64,000 nucleotides of DNA, taken from NCBI GenBank assembly GCA_965226645.1, contig CBDDDL010000004.1, positions 62,001-126,000 of the forward strand, read 5' to 3'. Positions 1 to 7,759 of the stretch are shown one piece after another (the first letter of the stretch is position 1; every line of letters begins with the position of its first letter). A program made the position numbers and the translations under genes. The DNA is from Poriferisodalis sp965226645 (GTDB taxonomy: Bacteria; Actinomycetota; Acidimicrobiia; Acidimicrobiales; Poriferisodalaceae). The notes beneath the pieces are model-generated. The model was not told where the DNA came from. It was given only the letters and a program-made list of their open reading frames with translations, and searched no databases.

Positions 1-2
1 TC

Positions 3-95
3 AAGGTCTACGCGGCCGGCGATTCGCCAGCCGAGATCGTGGCGCTCATGCGCAGGTGGCTCGACACCGTCGGTCCGGCCGTCGAGGGCGCCTGA
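3..95 (+). CDS. C-terminal end of an unidentified protein (partial)
   Basis: Only the last 30 codons before a TGA stop are inside the window; the gene begins to the left of base 1. The visible tail reads as a helix-rich end (AEIVALMRRWLDTVGPAVEG). No domain can be recognised. It ends 4 bp before the stop of the convergent TetR gene, so the two genes meet tail to tail. Calling it coding rests on the open frame and typical GC-rich codon use only. Confidence 0.45.
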   Translation, partial: KVYAAGDSPAEIVALMRRWLDTVGPAVEGA

Positions 96-99
96 GGGC

Positions 100-759
100 T
101 CAGGTTTCTGGCCTCATCCCCCACACCGCAACTCGAACGGCGTCTTCGAGCTGGGTCACCATCTCGTCGTAGGCGATCCTGTCCGTGACGAGCCGCCGCA
201 TGAGGACCTGCCAGAGCGAATAGAGGTTGAAGGCCAGCGTGTACTTGGGGACCTCGGGATCGAGCATGCCGTTCGCACTTGCGTCGTCGAGCAGCGAGGC
301 GAGTCGCTTGGAGAACCAGTCAGTAAATGCCTCGGTACCGGCACGCCCAGAGGTGCTCACGTAGGGGAGCTCCTTTAAGAACGATCGAGCCAGCCGGCGA
401 TCCGCTTCGTGGTGGTCGGTGACGTGGAGCAGAAGCGTCATGATCTGATCGACCACACTCGCCGACCGGTCGACGAGCTCGAACGCTTCGGTCCACGTCT
501 CGCCTGCCACGTTGACAAACGCGCTGATCAGCAACTCCTCTTTCGACTCGACGTAGAGATAGAGCGTGCCTGCGCCAATTCCTGCGGCTGTAGCGATCTC
601 GGCGGTGGTGGTGTCCTCGAAGCCCTTTTCTTGGAAGAGGGCGGTAGCAGCGGCAACGATGCGACGCTGCTTGTCCAGCTTGTTGCGCTCACGCTTGCCC
701 ATTTCGGTGACGTCGAGGTCGGAATCCTCGCCGAGAATTGGGTCACCCGTGATCGACAT
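100..759 (-). CDS. TetR/AcrR family transcriptional regulator
   Basis: A 219-residue protein, normal length for TetR repressors. The N-terminal helix-turn-helix lies at about residues 32-79 (IVAAATALFQEKGF, then TTAEIATAAGIGAGTLYLYV and SKEELL), the classic TetR pattern. The rest is an all-helical ligand-binding domain with no recognisable ligand signature. Met20 (MGKRERNKLDK) is an alternative start that would leave the DNA-binding domain whole. The gene lies downstream of ligC on the same strand after a 163-bp gap, so it may have its own promoter. A CGCTAGCG palindrome just upstream of the start could be its own operator. Whether it controls the aromatic genes or another target cannot be read from the sequence. 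Confidence 0.88.
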   Translation of the reverse strand: MSITGDPILGEDSDLDVTEMGKRERNKLDKQRRIVAAATALFQEKGFEDTTTAEIATAAGIGAGTLYLYVESKEELLISAFVNVAGETWTEAFELVDRSASVVDQIMTLLLHVTDHHEADRRLARSFLKELPYVSTSGRAGTEAFTDWFSKRLASLLDDASANGMLDPEVPKYTLAFNLYSLWQVLMRRLVTDRIAYDEMVTQLEDAVRVAVWGMRPET

Positions 760-761
760 TG

Positions 762-784
762 CCAGCCAACGCTAGCGACGCTGG
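762..784. promoter_or_regulatory. Candidate TetR operator (inverted repeat)
   Basis: The stretch contains the perfect 8-bp palindrome CGCTAGCG (770-777), nested within CCAGC...GCTGG arms. It starts three bases upstream of the TetR start codon at 759. TetR repressors commonly bind such repeats beside their own genes. The assignment is positional inference only. Confidence 0.35.
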
Positions 785-922
785 TAACACCGGAATTCCG
801 AGGCGCGCACGGTCCAGAGTGCCTCTCGTCCGGTCAGTTTTCTGCCACGAGGGCAATTCCGCAATCGACGGGCAGCACGTGGGAGTGAACGAAGCCGTCC
901 GTCGACTTGCTGTGCCGGGGAC

Positions 923-1876
923 CTACCGCTCCTCGAGCTGCTGTTCGATCTGGTCCAGCACCTCGTAACAACCGAGCACGTCAGCGACGCTGGCATTGGG
1001 CTGACGGCCATCGGTGATGGCGGCGATGAACTCGCGGTCTTGGAGCTCGATGCCGTCCATCGAGACATCGACATCTGAGACGTCGATCGGCACCTCGTTG
1101 CCGTCGACGAGGTCGTCGTAGCGGGCGATGTATGTCCCGGTGTCACCGATGTAGCGGAAGAACGTTCCCAAGGGGCCGTCGTTGTTGAACGACAGGGCGA
1201 ACGTGAGCAGCTGGCCGGCCTCAGTCTTTAGCTGGATCGAAAGGTCCATGGCGATGCCCAGCTCGGGATGGATGGGGCCAGCGAGGGCTTGTGCGGCAAC
1301 GATCGGCGAGCCTGTCTGGTAGCTGAACAGGTCCACGGTGTGTGCCGCGTGGTGCCACAGCAAGTGGTCAGTCCAGCTCCGCGGCTCGCCCAGTGCGTTG
1401 ATGTTCGTGCGGCGGAAGAAGAACGTCTGGACGTCCATGTGCTGGATTGCGAATTCGCCTTCGGTGATACGACGCCGCACCCACTGATGGCTGGGATTGA
1501 AGCGGCGGGTGTGGCCGCACATGGCGACGAGGCCGCTCGCCTGCTGTGCCTTGACGACCGCTCGTCCGTCGGCAAGGTTGTCGCACAGCGGGATCTCCAC
1601 CTCGACGTGCTTGCCGGCCTCCAGGCACGCAATCGCCTGGCGAGCATGCATCGGGGTCGGGGTGGCGAGGATGACGGCGTCGACATCACCGCGGCCGAGG
1701 ATGTCGTCGAGGTCGGCGGCCACGTGAGGGATGCCGCGAGCTTCAGCCACCCTGCGTGCGTTGGACTCGACGGGGTCGATGATGGCGACGACCGCAGCGT
1801 TCTCGATGCTCGTGAGGCCGTCGAGATGCTTGTTGCCGAATGCGCCTGCACCAGCGACCGCGATGTTGATGGTCAC
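923..1876 (-). CDS. ligC: 4-carboxy-2-hydroxymuconate-6-semialdehyde dehydrogenase (LigC)
   Basis: A 317-residue Gfo/Idh/MocA-type oxidoreductase. The Rossmann nucleotide-binding motif GAGAFG is at residues 9-14 and the family EIP motif at 94-96. The blocks GHTRRFNPSHQ (121-131), LLWHHAAHTVDLF (172-184) and LSFNNDGPLGTFFRY match what I know of sphingomonad LigC. It oxidises the semialdehyde made by LigAB, via its hemiacetal, to 2-pyrone-4,6-dicarboxylate with NAD(P)+. Its ATG overlaps the ligB stop by 4 bp, so translation is probably coupled. It is the last gene of the pobA-ligA-ligB-ligC arm. Strong context and motif agreement make LigC far more likely than a sugar dehydrogenase. Confidence 0.93.
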   Translation of the reverse strand: MTINIAVAGAGAFGNKHLDGLTSIENAAVVAIIDPVESNARRVAEARGIPHVAADLDDILGRGDVDAVILATPTPMHARQAIACLEAGKHVEVEIPLCDNLADGRAVVKAQQASGLVAMCGHTRRFNPSHQWVRRRITEGEFAIQHMDVQTFFFRRTNINALGEPRSWTDHLLWHHAAHTVDLFSYQTGSPIVAAQALAGPIHPELGIAMDLSIQLKTEAGQLLTFALSFNNDGPLGTFFRYIGDTGTYIARYDDLVDGNEVPIDVSDVDVSMDGIELQDREFIAAITDGRQPNASVADVLGCYEVLDQIEQQLEER

Positions 1877-2751
1877 GGGCGCTCCTCGAGGATCAGTTGA
1901 CCGACCGCGGTGTTGCTCGCCGGCACGTGATACAGGCGATGGGCGACTGAGGGTGCAGGATGGCCAGCACCGCCGGCGACATCACCACAGTCGGCCATCG
2001 CCCCTCGTGCGATGAGCCACATAACCAGCTCGATGCCCTCGGATCCGGCTTCACGGAGGTAGTCGATGTGCGGCACGTCGGCCAGACCGACCGGATCGGC
2101 GACGAGTCGGTCCATGAATGCGGTGTCCCACGGCTGGTTGATAAGCCCTGCCCGGGGTCCCTGGAGCTGGTGGCTCATGCCGCCAGTGCCCCAGATCTGG
2201 ATGTCGAGGTCATCGTCGAAGCTCTCGACCGCGCGCCGGATTGCCCGGCCCAGTTGAAGGCATCGACGGCCCGACGGGACCGGGTATTGCACAACGTTGA
2301 CGGCGAGCGGCACAACCGGGCACGGCCAACGATCGGGTTGGCCGAACATGATCGACAACGGGACCGTGAGACCGTGGTCGACCTTCATGCCGTTGACCAA
2401 CGTGAGGTCGAAGTCCTGCTGGATCACGGATTGCGCGAGATGCGCCGACAAGGCCGGGTGCCCTTCCACGTTCGGCACCGGCCGGGCGCCCCATCCCTCA
2501 TCAGCAGGTTCGTAGCTCGGGGCCGTGCCGAGGGCGAACGTGGGAATCATCTGAAGACTGAAGGCGTTGCCGTGGTCGTTGTACACGAGGATGACGACAT
2601 CGGGCATGTGCGCGGTCATCCAATCCCGGGCCGGTTCGTAGCCCGCGAACAGCGGCTGCCAGTAGGGCTCGTCGGTCTTGCCGAGGTCCATGGCAACGCC
2701 GATGGCGGGCACGTGGCTCGTGTAGACGCTGGCCGTGATACGGGCGCTCAT
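1873..2751 (-). CDS. ligB: Protocatechuate 4,5-dioxygenase beta (catalytic) subunit
   Basis: A 292-residue class III extradiol dioxygenase subunit. Iron ligands expected from LigB structures are present: His13 in YTSHVPA, a second His in YNDHGNAF, and a Glu in EGIELVMW. The catalytic base His lies in GGMSHQLQGPRAG. The enzyme opens protocatechuate between C4 and C5 to 4-carboxy-2-hydroxymuconate-6-semialdehyde. I chose the ATG at 2751 because it overlaps the ligA stop as ATGA; an upstream in-frame start at 2766 exists. An odd point is an Ala/Gly/Pro-rich stretch near residues 257-268 (ADCGDVAGGAGHPAPS) that is longer than in sphingomonad LigB. It forms an alpha/beta enzyme with the preceding gene. 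Confidence 0.95.
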   Translation of the reverse strand: MSARITASVYTSHVPAIGVAMDLGKTDEPYWQPLFAGYEPARDWMTAHMPDVVILVYNDHGNAFSLQMIPTFALGTAPSYEPADEGWGARPVPNVEGHPALSAHLAQSVIQQDFDLTLVNGMKVDHGLTVPLSIMFGQPDRWPCPVVPLAVNVVQYPVPSGRRCLQLGRAIRRAVESFDDDLDIQIWGTGGMSHQLQGPRAGLINQPWDTAFMDRLVADPVGLADVPHIDYLREAGSEGIELVMWLIARGAMADCGDVAGGAGHPAPSVAHRLYHVPASNTAVGQLILEERP

Positions 2752-3146
2752 TGCGGTTGCTCCCACTCGCTCAAGAAGCGGTTGCCGTCCGGCGACCGGC
2801 CTCCGGCGAGCATCATCGCCGTGTGGCCCTGTTCATCGTTCTCGGTCATTGAGCTGACGATCTGGACATAATTCAGGCCGTCGGTCGCCCCGATCTTGGC
2901 CAGGAAGTAGATGTTGCCGCCAAGACCGAGGAGCCGGTTGAAGTTGCGGTCGAGCACTCCTGCCTTTTGCTCTTCGGACATATCCCACTCGTCGAGGTAG
3001 CCGCGTTCGTCGGAGCGAAACCGCTCACGGTTGGACTCGCTCATCAGCGACCTGCAGAACTGGTTGAGCCCGTAGCCCTTTCGGGCCTGATCAGCATCGA
3101 ACACCGTGGTGCCCGGAACGTCGAGGTACGGCTTGTCAAGCGGCAT
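2748..3146 (-). CDS. ligA: Protocatechuate 4,5-dioxygenase alpha (small) subunit
   Basis: A 132-residue LigA-type small subunit that caps the LigB active site. Recognisable blocks are KPYLDVPGTTVFDADQARKG near the N-terminus, GYGLNQFCRSLM, then LLGLGGNIYFLAKIGATDG and the MTENDEQGHTAMM segment. The ATG at 3146 is preceded by GGAGG five bases upstream, better than the GTG at 3158. Its stop overlaps the ligB start (ATGA), giving coupled, balanced translation of the two subunits. It lies 23 bp downstream of pobA on the same strand and is clearly in one operon with it. Confidence 0.95.
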   Translation of the reverse strand: MPLDKPYLDVPGTTVFDADQARKGYGLNQFCRSLMSESNRERFRSDERGYLDEWDMSEEQKAGVLDRNFNRLLGLGGNIYFLAKIGATDGLNYVQIVSSMTENDEQGHTAMMLAGGRSPDGNRFLSEWEQPQ

Positions 3147-3169
3147 TGGTGCCTCCACAGGCGCTGGAG

Positions 3170-4336
3170 TCAGAGGTCGAGGCCGATGTACTGCTCGGAG
3201 AACGAAGTCTGGGCGGCCACAGAAGAGGCAAGGTAGGCGAGGTCTTCTTCCCGGGCGCGTTGCTCAAAAGGGGACTGGTTGGGGAACCGGTGCAGGAGCA
3301 CGGTCAGCCACCACGAGAACCGCACCGACGACCAGACGCGTCGCAGCGCTGTAGCGGAATATGACTCAAGGCGTTCGGGCTGGCCGCTGTAGTGCTCGGC
3401 AAGAGCCTTTGAGAGGTAGTGGACATCGGCAATCGCGAGGTTGAGGCCCTTCGCGCCGGTCGGCGGAACGATGTGAGCGGCGTCACCGGCCAAGAACAGG
3501 CGACCGTGCTGCATTGGCTCGACGACGTGGCTCCGAAGGGGCGCAATCGATTTCTCGATAGAAGGTCCGGTGACGATCTGTTCGGCTTGCGACGCCGGAA
3601 TGCGTCCGAGCAGCTCGGTCCAGAACCGGTCATCGGACCAGTCCTTGACGGTGTCGTCGAGTGGGCATTGGACGTAGTACCTGCTGAGCATCGGATTGCG
3701 CTGCGAGCACAGTGCGAATCCCCGCTCGTGGTTGGCGTACATCAGATGCGGTAGCGGAGGCGTCTCGGAGAGGATGCCGAGCCAGCCGAAGGGGTAGGCA
3801 TGCTCGTACTCGGTCTTGGTGTGGTCGGGGATTGCACTGCGGCTGACGCCATGCTGGCCGTCGCATCCCGCGACGTAGTCGCTGTCGACGCGGACGGGCT
3901 CTCCATTCGCGACGAAGCTGACCCAAGGGCGATCAGTGGTCACGTCGTGTAATTCGACGTCGGCTGCGTTGAAGATGAAGCTCGCACCCTCGGCGTCGGC
4001 CGCCGCATAGAGATCCTCTTGAATCATCGTCTGCCCGTACGACATCATCGGTTTGCCGGCGAGGCGTTCGAAGTCCATGGACATCATCTGCTCGCCTCGC
4101 CAGGCCACCTTGACGCTGTCGTGGATCTGTCCCTCGGCGTCAAGGCGACCAGCGAGTCCGGCAGAGCGCAGAATCTCCACACTGGTCCATTCCAGAACGC
4201 CGGCACGGATGCGTCCGAGCACGTAGTCGGGGGTCTGGCGTTCGATGACGACCGATTCGATGCCCTCTCGGCGCAGCAGAAGCGACAAGAGCGATCCCGC
4301 TGGACCGGCCCCCACGATCGCGACTTGGGTTCTCAT
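3170..4336 (-). CDS. pobA: 4-hydroxybenzoate 3-monooxygenase
   Basis: A 388-residue group A flavoprotein hydroxylase that uses FAD, NAD(P)H and O2 to make protocatechuate from 4-hydroxybenzoate. The FAD motif GAGPAG is at residues 9-14, QTPDYVLGRIRAGVLE at about 34-49, the DG-type segment CDGQHGVSR in the middle, and GDAAHIVPPTGAKGLNLA near residues 285-302. These match Pseudomonas PobA closely in wording and order. It is the first gene of the minus-strand arm and feeds LigAB directly. The promoter region shared with divergent ligJ holds a perfect palindrome that is probably an operator. Confidence 0.96.
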   Translation of the reverse strand: MRTQVAIVGAGPAGSLLSLLLRREGIESVVIERQTPDYVLGRIRAGVLEWTSVEILRSAGLAGRLDAEGQIHDSVKVAWRGEQMMSMDFERLAGKPMMSYGQTMIQEDLYAAADAEGASFIFNAADVELHDVTTDRPWVSFVANGEPVRVDSDYVAGCDGQHGVSRSAIPDHTKTEYEHAYPFGWLGILSETPPLPHLMYANHERGFALCSQRNPMLSRYYVQCPLDDTVKDWSDDRFWTELLGRIPASQAEQIVTGPSIEKSIAPLRSHVVEPMQHGRLFLAGDAAHIVPPTGAKGLNLAIADVHYLSKALAEHYSGQPERLESYSATALRRVWSSVRFSWWLTVLLHRFPNQSPFEQRAREEDLAYLASSVAAQTSFSEQYIGLDL

Positions 4337-4374
4337 AGGCCAGTTCCCTGAGTGCGTGGCAAACTGTGGACAAA

Positions 4375-4386
4375 ATTGTGCACAAT
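4375..4386. promoter_or_regulatory. 12-bp palindromic operator between pobA and ligJ
   Basis: The sequence ATTGTGCACAAT is a perfect inverted repeat in the 101-bp divergent intergenic region. Its form (TTGT-NN-ACAA) is the type bound by FCD-subgroup GntR regulators, and such a regulator is encoded in this cluster. A further half-like element TGTGGACAA lies just left at 4365-4373. One bound dimer here could control both divergent arms. A related site occurs at the ligU start. Confidence 0.6.
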
Positions 4387-4437
4387 CGGTACGTTACTCG
4401 TGACGCTGTCCACTGTGGCAAGAGCGGGGGCATCAAC

Positions 4438-5448
4438 GTGTACCGAATCATCGACTGCCACGGGCACTACACCACCACTCCGCCTGGCGTCGAGGCCTGG
4501 CGCGAGACCCAGAAGGCGGCCGTCGCAGCAGATCCCGACCACGTGGGCAACAAGGGTTCGATGGCGGTCAGCGACGACGAGATTCGCGAGAGCCTCGAGT
4601 CGGCGCAGCTGGCGCTCCAGCGAGCACGCGGCTCAGATCTCACGATCTTCTCGCCCCGGGCGTCGTGGATGGCGCACCACATCGGCAATGAGCACACGTC
4701 GCGTTTTTGGACCGAACACCAGAACGAGCTCATACGGCGCGTCTGCGATCTCTATCCCGAGAATTTCGCGCCGGTTTGCCAGCTGCCGCAGTCGCCGGGT
4801 GCATCCATCGACGGATCGGTTCGAGAACTTCAGCGATGTGTGGCAGAGATGGGATTCATCGGGTGCAACGTGAATCCGGACCCGACCGGCGGATTCTGGA
4901 CGGGCCCGCCATTGTTCGATCCGTGCTGGTGGCCACTGTGGGAGGCAATGTGCGAACTCGACGTGCCGGCGATGATCCATGTATCAGCGTCGTGCAATCC
5001 GAACTTTCACTCGACCGGTTCGCACTATCTCGGTGCAGACACCACTGCCTTCATGCAGGCCCTGACGTCAGGGTTCATGTCTGACTTTCCGGGACTGCGA
5101 TGGATCATCCCGCACGGGGGAGGGGCCGTTCCGTATCACTGGGGTCGCTTCAGGGGCATGGCCGCCGACAACGGGTGGGACTTCGACGGCCTCCTGGATC
5201 ACATCTACTTCGACACCTGCGTGTACCACCAACCAGGCATCGACTTGCTGCTTGAGGTCGTGCCCTTGACGAACGTCTTGTTCGCCTCCGAGATGGTCGG
5301 GGCCGTGCGGGGAATCAGTCCCGACACCGGGCGTCACTACGACGACACGAAGGTGTACATCGATGCATCGTCACTCGATGACGAGGCGAGACGCCTGGTG
5401 TTCGAGGACAACGCCCGACGAGTATTCCCACGACTGGAGGCGCCATGA
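4438..5448 (+). CDS. ligJ: 4-oxalomesaconate hydratase (amidohydrolase superfamily, LigJ)
   Basis: A 336-residue metal-dependent hydratase of the amidohydrolase fold. The N-terminal metal motif is IIDCHGHY. Other landmarks are GSDLTIFSPRASWMAHHIG, LPQSPG, NVNPDPTGGFWTGPP, IHVSASCN, IPHGGGAVPYHWGRFRG and LFASEMVGAVRG, as in LigJ. It hydrates oxalomesaconate to 4-carboxy-4-hydroxy-2-oxoadipate. I chose the GTG at 4438 because it follows a GGGGG tract by seven bases and puts the metal motif at the usual N-terminal distance. An in-frame ATG at 4366 would overlap the palindrome. The gene is translationally coupled to ligK (ATGA overlap). Confidence 0.93.
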   Translation: MYRIIDCHGHYTTTPPGVEAWRETQKAAVAADPDHVGNKGSMAVSDDEIRESLESAQLALQRARGSDLTIFSPRASWMAHHIGNEHTSRFWTEHQNELIRRVCDLYPENFAPVCQLPQSPGASIDGSVRELQRCVAEMGFIGCNVNPDPTGGFWTGPPLFDPCWWPLWEAMCELDVPAMIHVSASCNPNFHSTGSHYLGADTTAFMQALTSGFMSDFPGLRWIIPHGGGAVPYHWGRFRGMAADNGWDFDGLLDHIYFDTCVYHQPGIDLLLEVVPLTNVLFASEMVGAVRGISPDTGRHYDDTKVYIDASSLDDEARRLVFEDNARRVFPRLEAP

Positions 5449-6158
5449 GCGCGCACGCACTACAACATGGCCGCCACGTTGTCGTCACCGAGATCGACCG
5501 CGCTGATCCCGACAGCGTGGCAGGTCTCGGTCAGATCGGCACTGCGACGATTCACGAGGCCATCGGTCGACGGGGCTATCTCGGCCCCGAGCTCCGCCCG
5601 ATTCAGACGGGAGTGCGGGTCGCCGGGACAGCGGTCACCGTGTTGAGCCATCCGGGTGACAACTTGATGATTCACGCTGCAGTCGAGGTTTGCGGCCCAG
5701 GAGACATCCTCGTCGTCACGACAACGGCGCCGTCGACGCACGGCATGTTCGGCGACCTCCTCGCCAGCTCGCTCATGGCTCGTGGCGTGCGGGGTCTCGT
5801 GATTGACGCAGGAGTGCGGGACACCGCCGACTTGCGGGCGATGGGCTTTGCGGTCTGGACCCGGCATGTCTCGTGCCAGGGGACCGTCAAGGCGACTCCG
5901 GGATCGGTGAACGTTCCCATCGCCATCGACGGCGTCTGCGTCGCACCGGGAGATGTCGTGTGCGCCGACGATGACGGCGTCGTCGTCGTGAGCCGAGACG
6001 AGGCCAGCTGGGCACTTGAGCGATCTTTGGCGCGGCTGGACAACGAAGAAACGACACGCGCCAGGCTCACCGCGGGCGAGCTGGGGGTCGACTTCTACGG
6101 CCTACGCGACAAGCTTCGGGAACTCGGCGTCGACTACGTCGACCGGCTGGAAGCCTGA
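5445..6158 (+). CDS. ligK: 4-carboxy-4-hydroxy-2-oxoadipate aldolase / oxaloacetate decarboxylase (RraA-fold)
   Basis: A 237-residue class II pyruvate aldolase of the RraA-like fold. The key Arg-Asp pair lies in DAGVRDTADL, with substrate-loop motifs GTATIHEA near residue 28 and PGDNLMIHAA near residue 70. The segment VCVAPGDVVCADDDGVVVV is the typical RraA/HMG-aldolase signature. It cleaves the LigJ product to pyruvate and oxaloacetate, closing the pathway into central metabolism. It overlaps ligJ by 4 bp, and its end faces the convergent gntR gene across about 46 bp. Confidence 0.92.
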   Translation: MSAHALQHGRHVVVTEIDRADPDSVAGLGQIGTATIHEAIGRRGYLGPELRPIQTGVRVAGTAVTVLSHPGDNLMIHAAVEVCGPGDILVVTTTAPSTHGMFGDLLASSLMARGVRGLVIDAGVRDTADLRAMGFAVWTRHVSCQGTVKATPGSVNVPIAIDGVCVAPGDVVCADDDGVVVVSRDEASWALERSLARLDNEETTRARLTAGELGVDFYGLRDKLRELGVDYVDRLEA

Positions 6159-6204
6159 GGCCGTCCCGGCCCCGAGGCCCTACGGGCCCGGCGGTACGGC
6201 GCTG

Positions 6205-6849
6205 CTACACAGTGCCGCGGACGTCGCCCCACCGGCCGAGTACCTCGATCACCGACTGCAGGTGTTCGCGCATTGCGGTGGCGGCGGCGGCTTCGTCACC
6301 GGCGACAACAGCGCCGACGATGGCTGCGTGCTGACCGAGTGACTCACCGGGCCGCCCCGGCATCACGGCCAGCCGATACTGATGGCCCGCAGCTCGGTTG
6401 CGGAGGTTGGCGACGAGGTGCGCTGCGATGGTGTGCCCGCTCATCTCGCACAGCCGACGGTGAAGCAGCGCGTTGAGCCCGGAGTAGTCGCGACCTCGGT
6501 CGTCGCGAACGGCTGCTCGCATGCCGTCGATGATTCCCTCTAGCTCAGCGCGATCTTCGCTCGTCGCGTTCCTGGCCGCCTGGGCTGCGATGAGGCCTTC
6601 GAGCGCAGCGCGGGCCTCGGTGATCTGGATTGCCTCGGCGATCGAGATACGGCGAACGGTGGCCCCCCGGTTCGCCTCTCGCTCGACGAGGCCTTCGGAG
6701 GTGAGCTCGACCAGCGCTGATCGCACTGCGGCACGACCGCACTCGTAGTGCTCGGCCAAGGGGACTTCGAGCAGTCGGTCGCCGGGTTCGAACCGTCCGG
6801 TGAGAATGTCTCGGCGAATTTCGTCGGTGATCGATTCAGTTGAAGTCAT
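6205..6849 (-). CDS. GntR family (FCD subgroup) transcriptional regulator
   Basis: A 214-residue regulator. The winged helix covers about residues 1-70 (ITDEIRRDILTGRFEPGDRL, GRAAVRSALVELTSEGLVE, NRGATVRRIS). The C-terminal FCD ligand-binding helices follow (ITEARAALEGLIAAQAA, LLHRRLCEMSGH). The ATG at 6849 overlaps the ligI stop by 14 bp; the reading frame upstream of it has no GntR homology. As last gene of the ligU-ligI arm it is probably the pathway's repressor, induced by a pathway acid such as protocatechuate or PDC. The TTGT-NN-ACAA palindromes at 4375 and near 8862 are the expected binding sites. Confidence 0.9.
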   Translation of the reverse strand: MTSTESITDEIRRDILTGRFEPGDRLLEVPLAEHYECGRAAVRSALVELTSEGLVEREANRGATVRRISIAEAIQITEARAALEGLIAAQAARNATSEDRAELEGIIDGMRAAVRDDRGRDYSGLNALLHRRLCEMSGHTIAAHLVANLRNRAAGHQYRLAVMPGRPGESLGQHAAIVGAVVAGDEAAAATAMREHLQSVIEVLGRWGDVRGTV

Positions 6850-7744
6850 AGAGCACCTGCGGGTTGTCCACGAGGATCCGGTTCCGCACCGCCTCGTTGG
6901 GCGCGAACTCAGCCAGGAGGTCGAGCAATTCGCCTTCGTCGGGCATGGTGTTGAGGTTCGGGTGCGGCCAGTCGGTGCCCCACAGCACTCGATGCGCGGC
7001 GCACTCGACAAGCGCGCGGCCGAACGGGATCACGTCGTCGTAGGGAGCAGTGCGACCTTCGGTGAGCCGCTCAGCGCCCGAGATCTTCACCCAGCACCGC
7101 TCGTCGCTGGCGAGCCGCTCCAGCAATCGCTCGAATGGTTCCTGGCTGAGTCCGTCCGACGCGGGGACTCTCGCCATGTGATCGATGATGTACGAGGTCG
7201 GCATCGCGTCCAGCACGCCGGAGTACTTCGTGAAGTCCTTCGCATCTAGGTGCAGCACGATGTGCCAACCCAGAGCGGCGACGCGATGGGTGAGCGCCCA
7301 GAACTCGTCGAGGTCGGGCGCGCCGCCGAGGTGAGCGACGAAGTTGAAGCGGATGCCTCGAATCATGTTGTCGTGCAGATACGCGAGATCGGCGTCGGTG
7401 AACGACCCGTCGATCATGGCCACACCGGCGTAGCGATCGCCGCCGCGCTGTATCGCGTCGATCATTGCCGAGTTGTCGACGCCATGGCAGCTGGCCTGGA
7501 CGAAGACTGCACGTTCGAGCCCAAGGCGGCCCTGCAGCGCCTCGAAATCGTCGATCCCCGAATCAGGAGGCGTGTACGTCCGTGTCGGAGAGAAGGGAAA
7601 CTTCTCCGCCGGGCCGAAGATGTGACAATGGGCGTCGCACGTCAGGGCAGGTGCGTTCACGGTTCTCGGCGCCGAAGCCTGCGGGATCGGGCCGGGCACG
7701 GTTCGGTCGAGCGGGAAGTCGTGCGGCGGATTCTTCGCTGCCAT
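6836..7744 (-). CDS. ligI: 2-pyrone-4,6-dicarboxylate lactonase (LigI)
   Basis: A 302-residue amidohydrolase-superfamily lactonase that hydrolyses 2-pyrone-4,6-dicarboxylate to oxalomesaconate. Landmarks are the HxH motif in DAHCHIFGP near residue 38, YTPPDSG, FVQASCHG, IRFNFVAHLGG, IDHMAR and the metal/catalytic Asp in LWGTDWPHPN. These match LigI, which is unusual in the superfamily in not strictly needing metal. It follows ligU after 15 bp and overlaps gntR. The family member next to ligC and ligJ leaves little doubt about its role. Confidence 0.93.
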   Translation of the reverse strand: MAAKNPPHDFPLDRTVPGPIPQASAPRTVNAPALTCDAHCHIFGPAEKFPFSPTRTYTPPDSGIDDFEALQGRLGLERAVFVQASCHGVDNSAMIDAIQRGGDRYAGVAMIDGSFTDADLAYLHDNMIRGIRFNFVAHLGGAPDLDEFWALTHRVAALGWHIVLHLDAKDFTKYSGVLDAMPTSYIIDHMARVPASDGLSQEPFERLLERLASDERCWVKISGAERLTEGRTAPYDDVIPFGRALVECAAHRVLWGTDWPHPNLNTMPDEGELLDLLAEFAPNEAVRNRILVDNPQVLYDFN

Positions 7745-7759
7745 GGGCCTGCGGGCCTC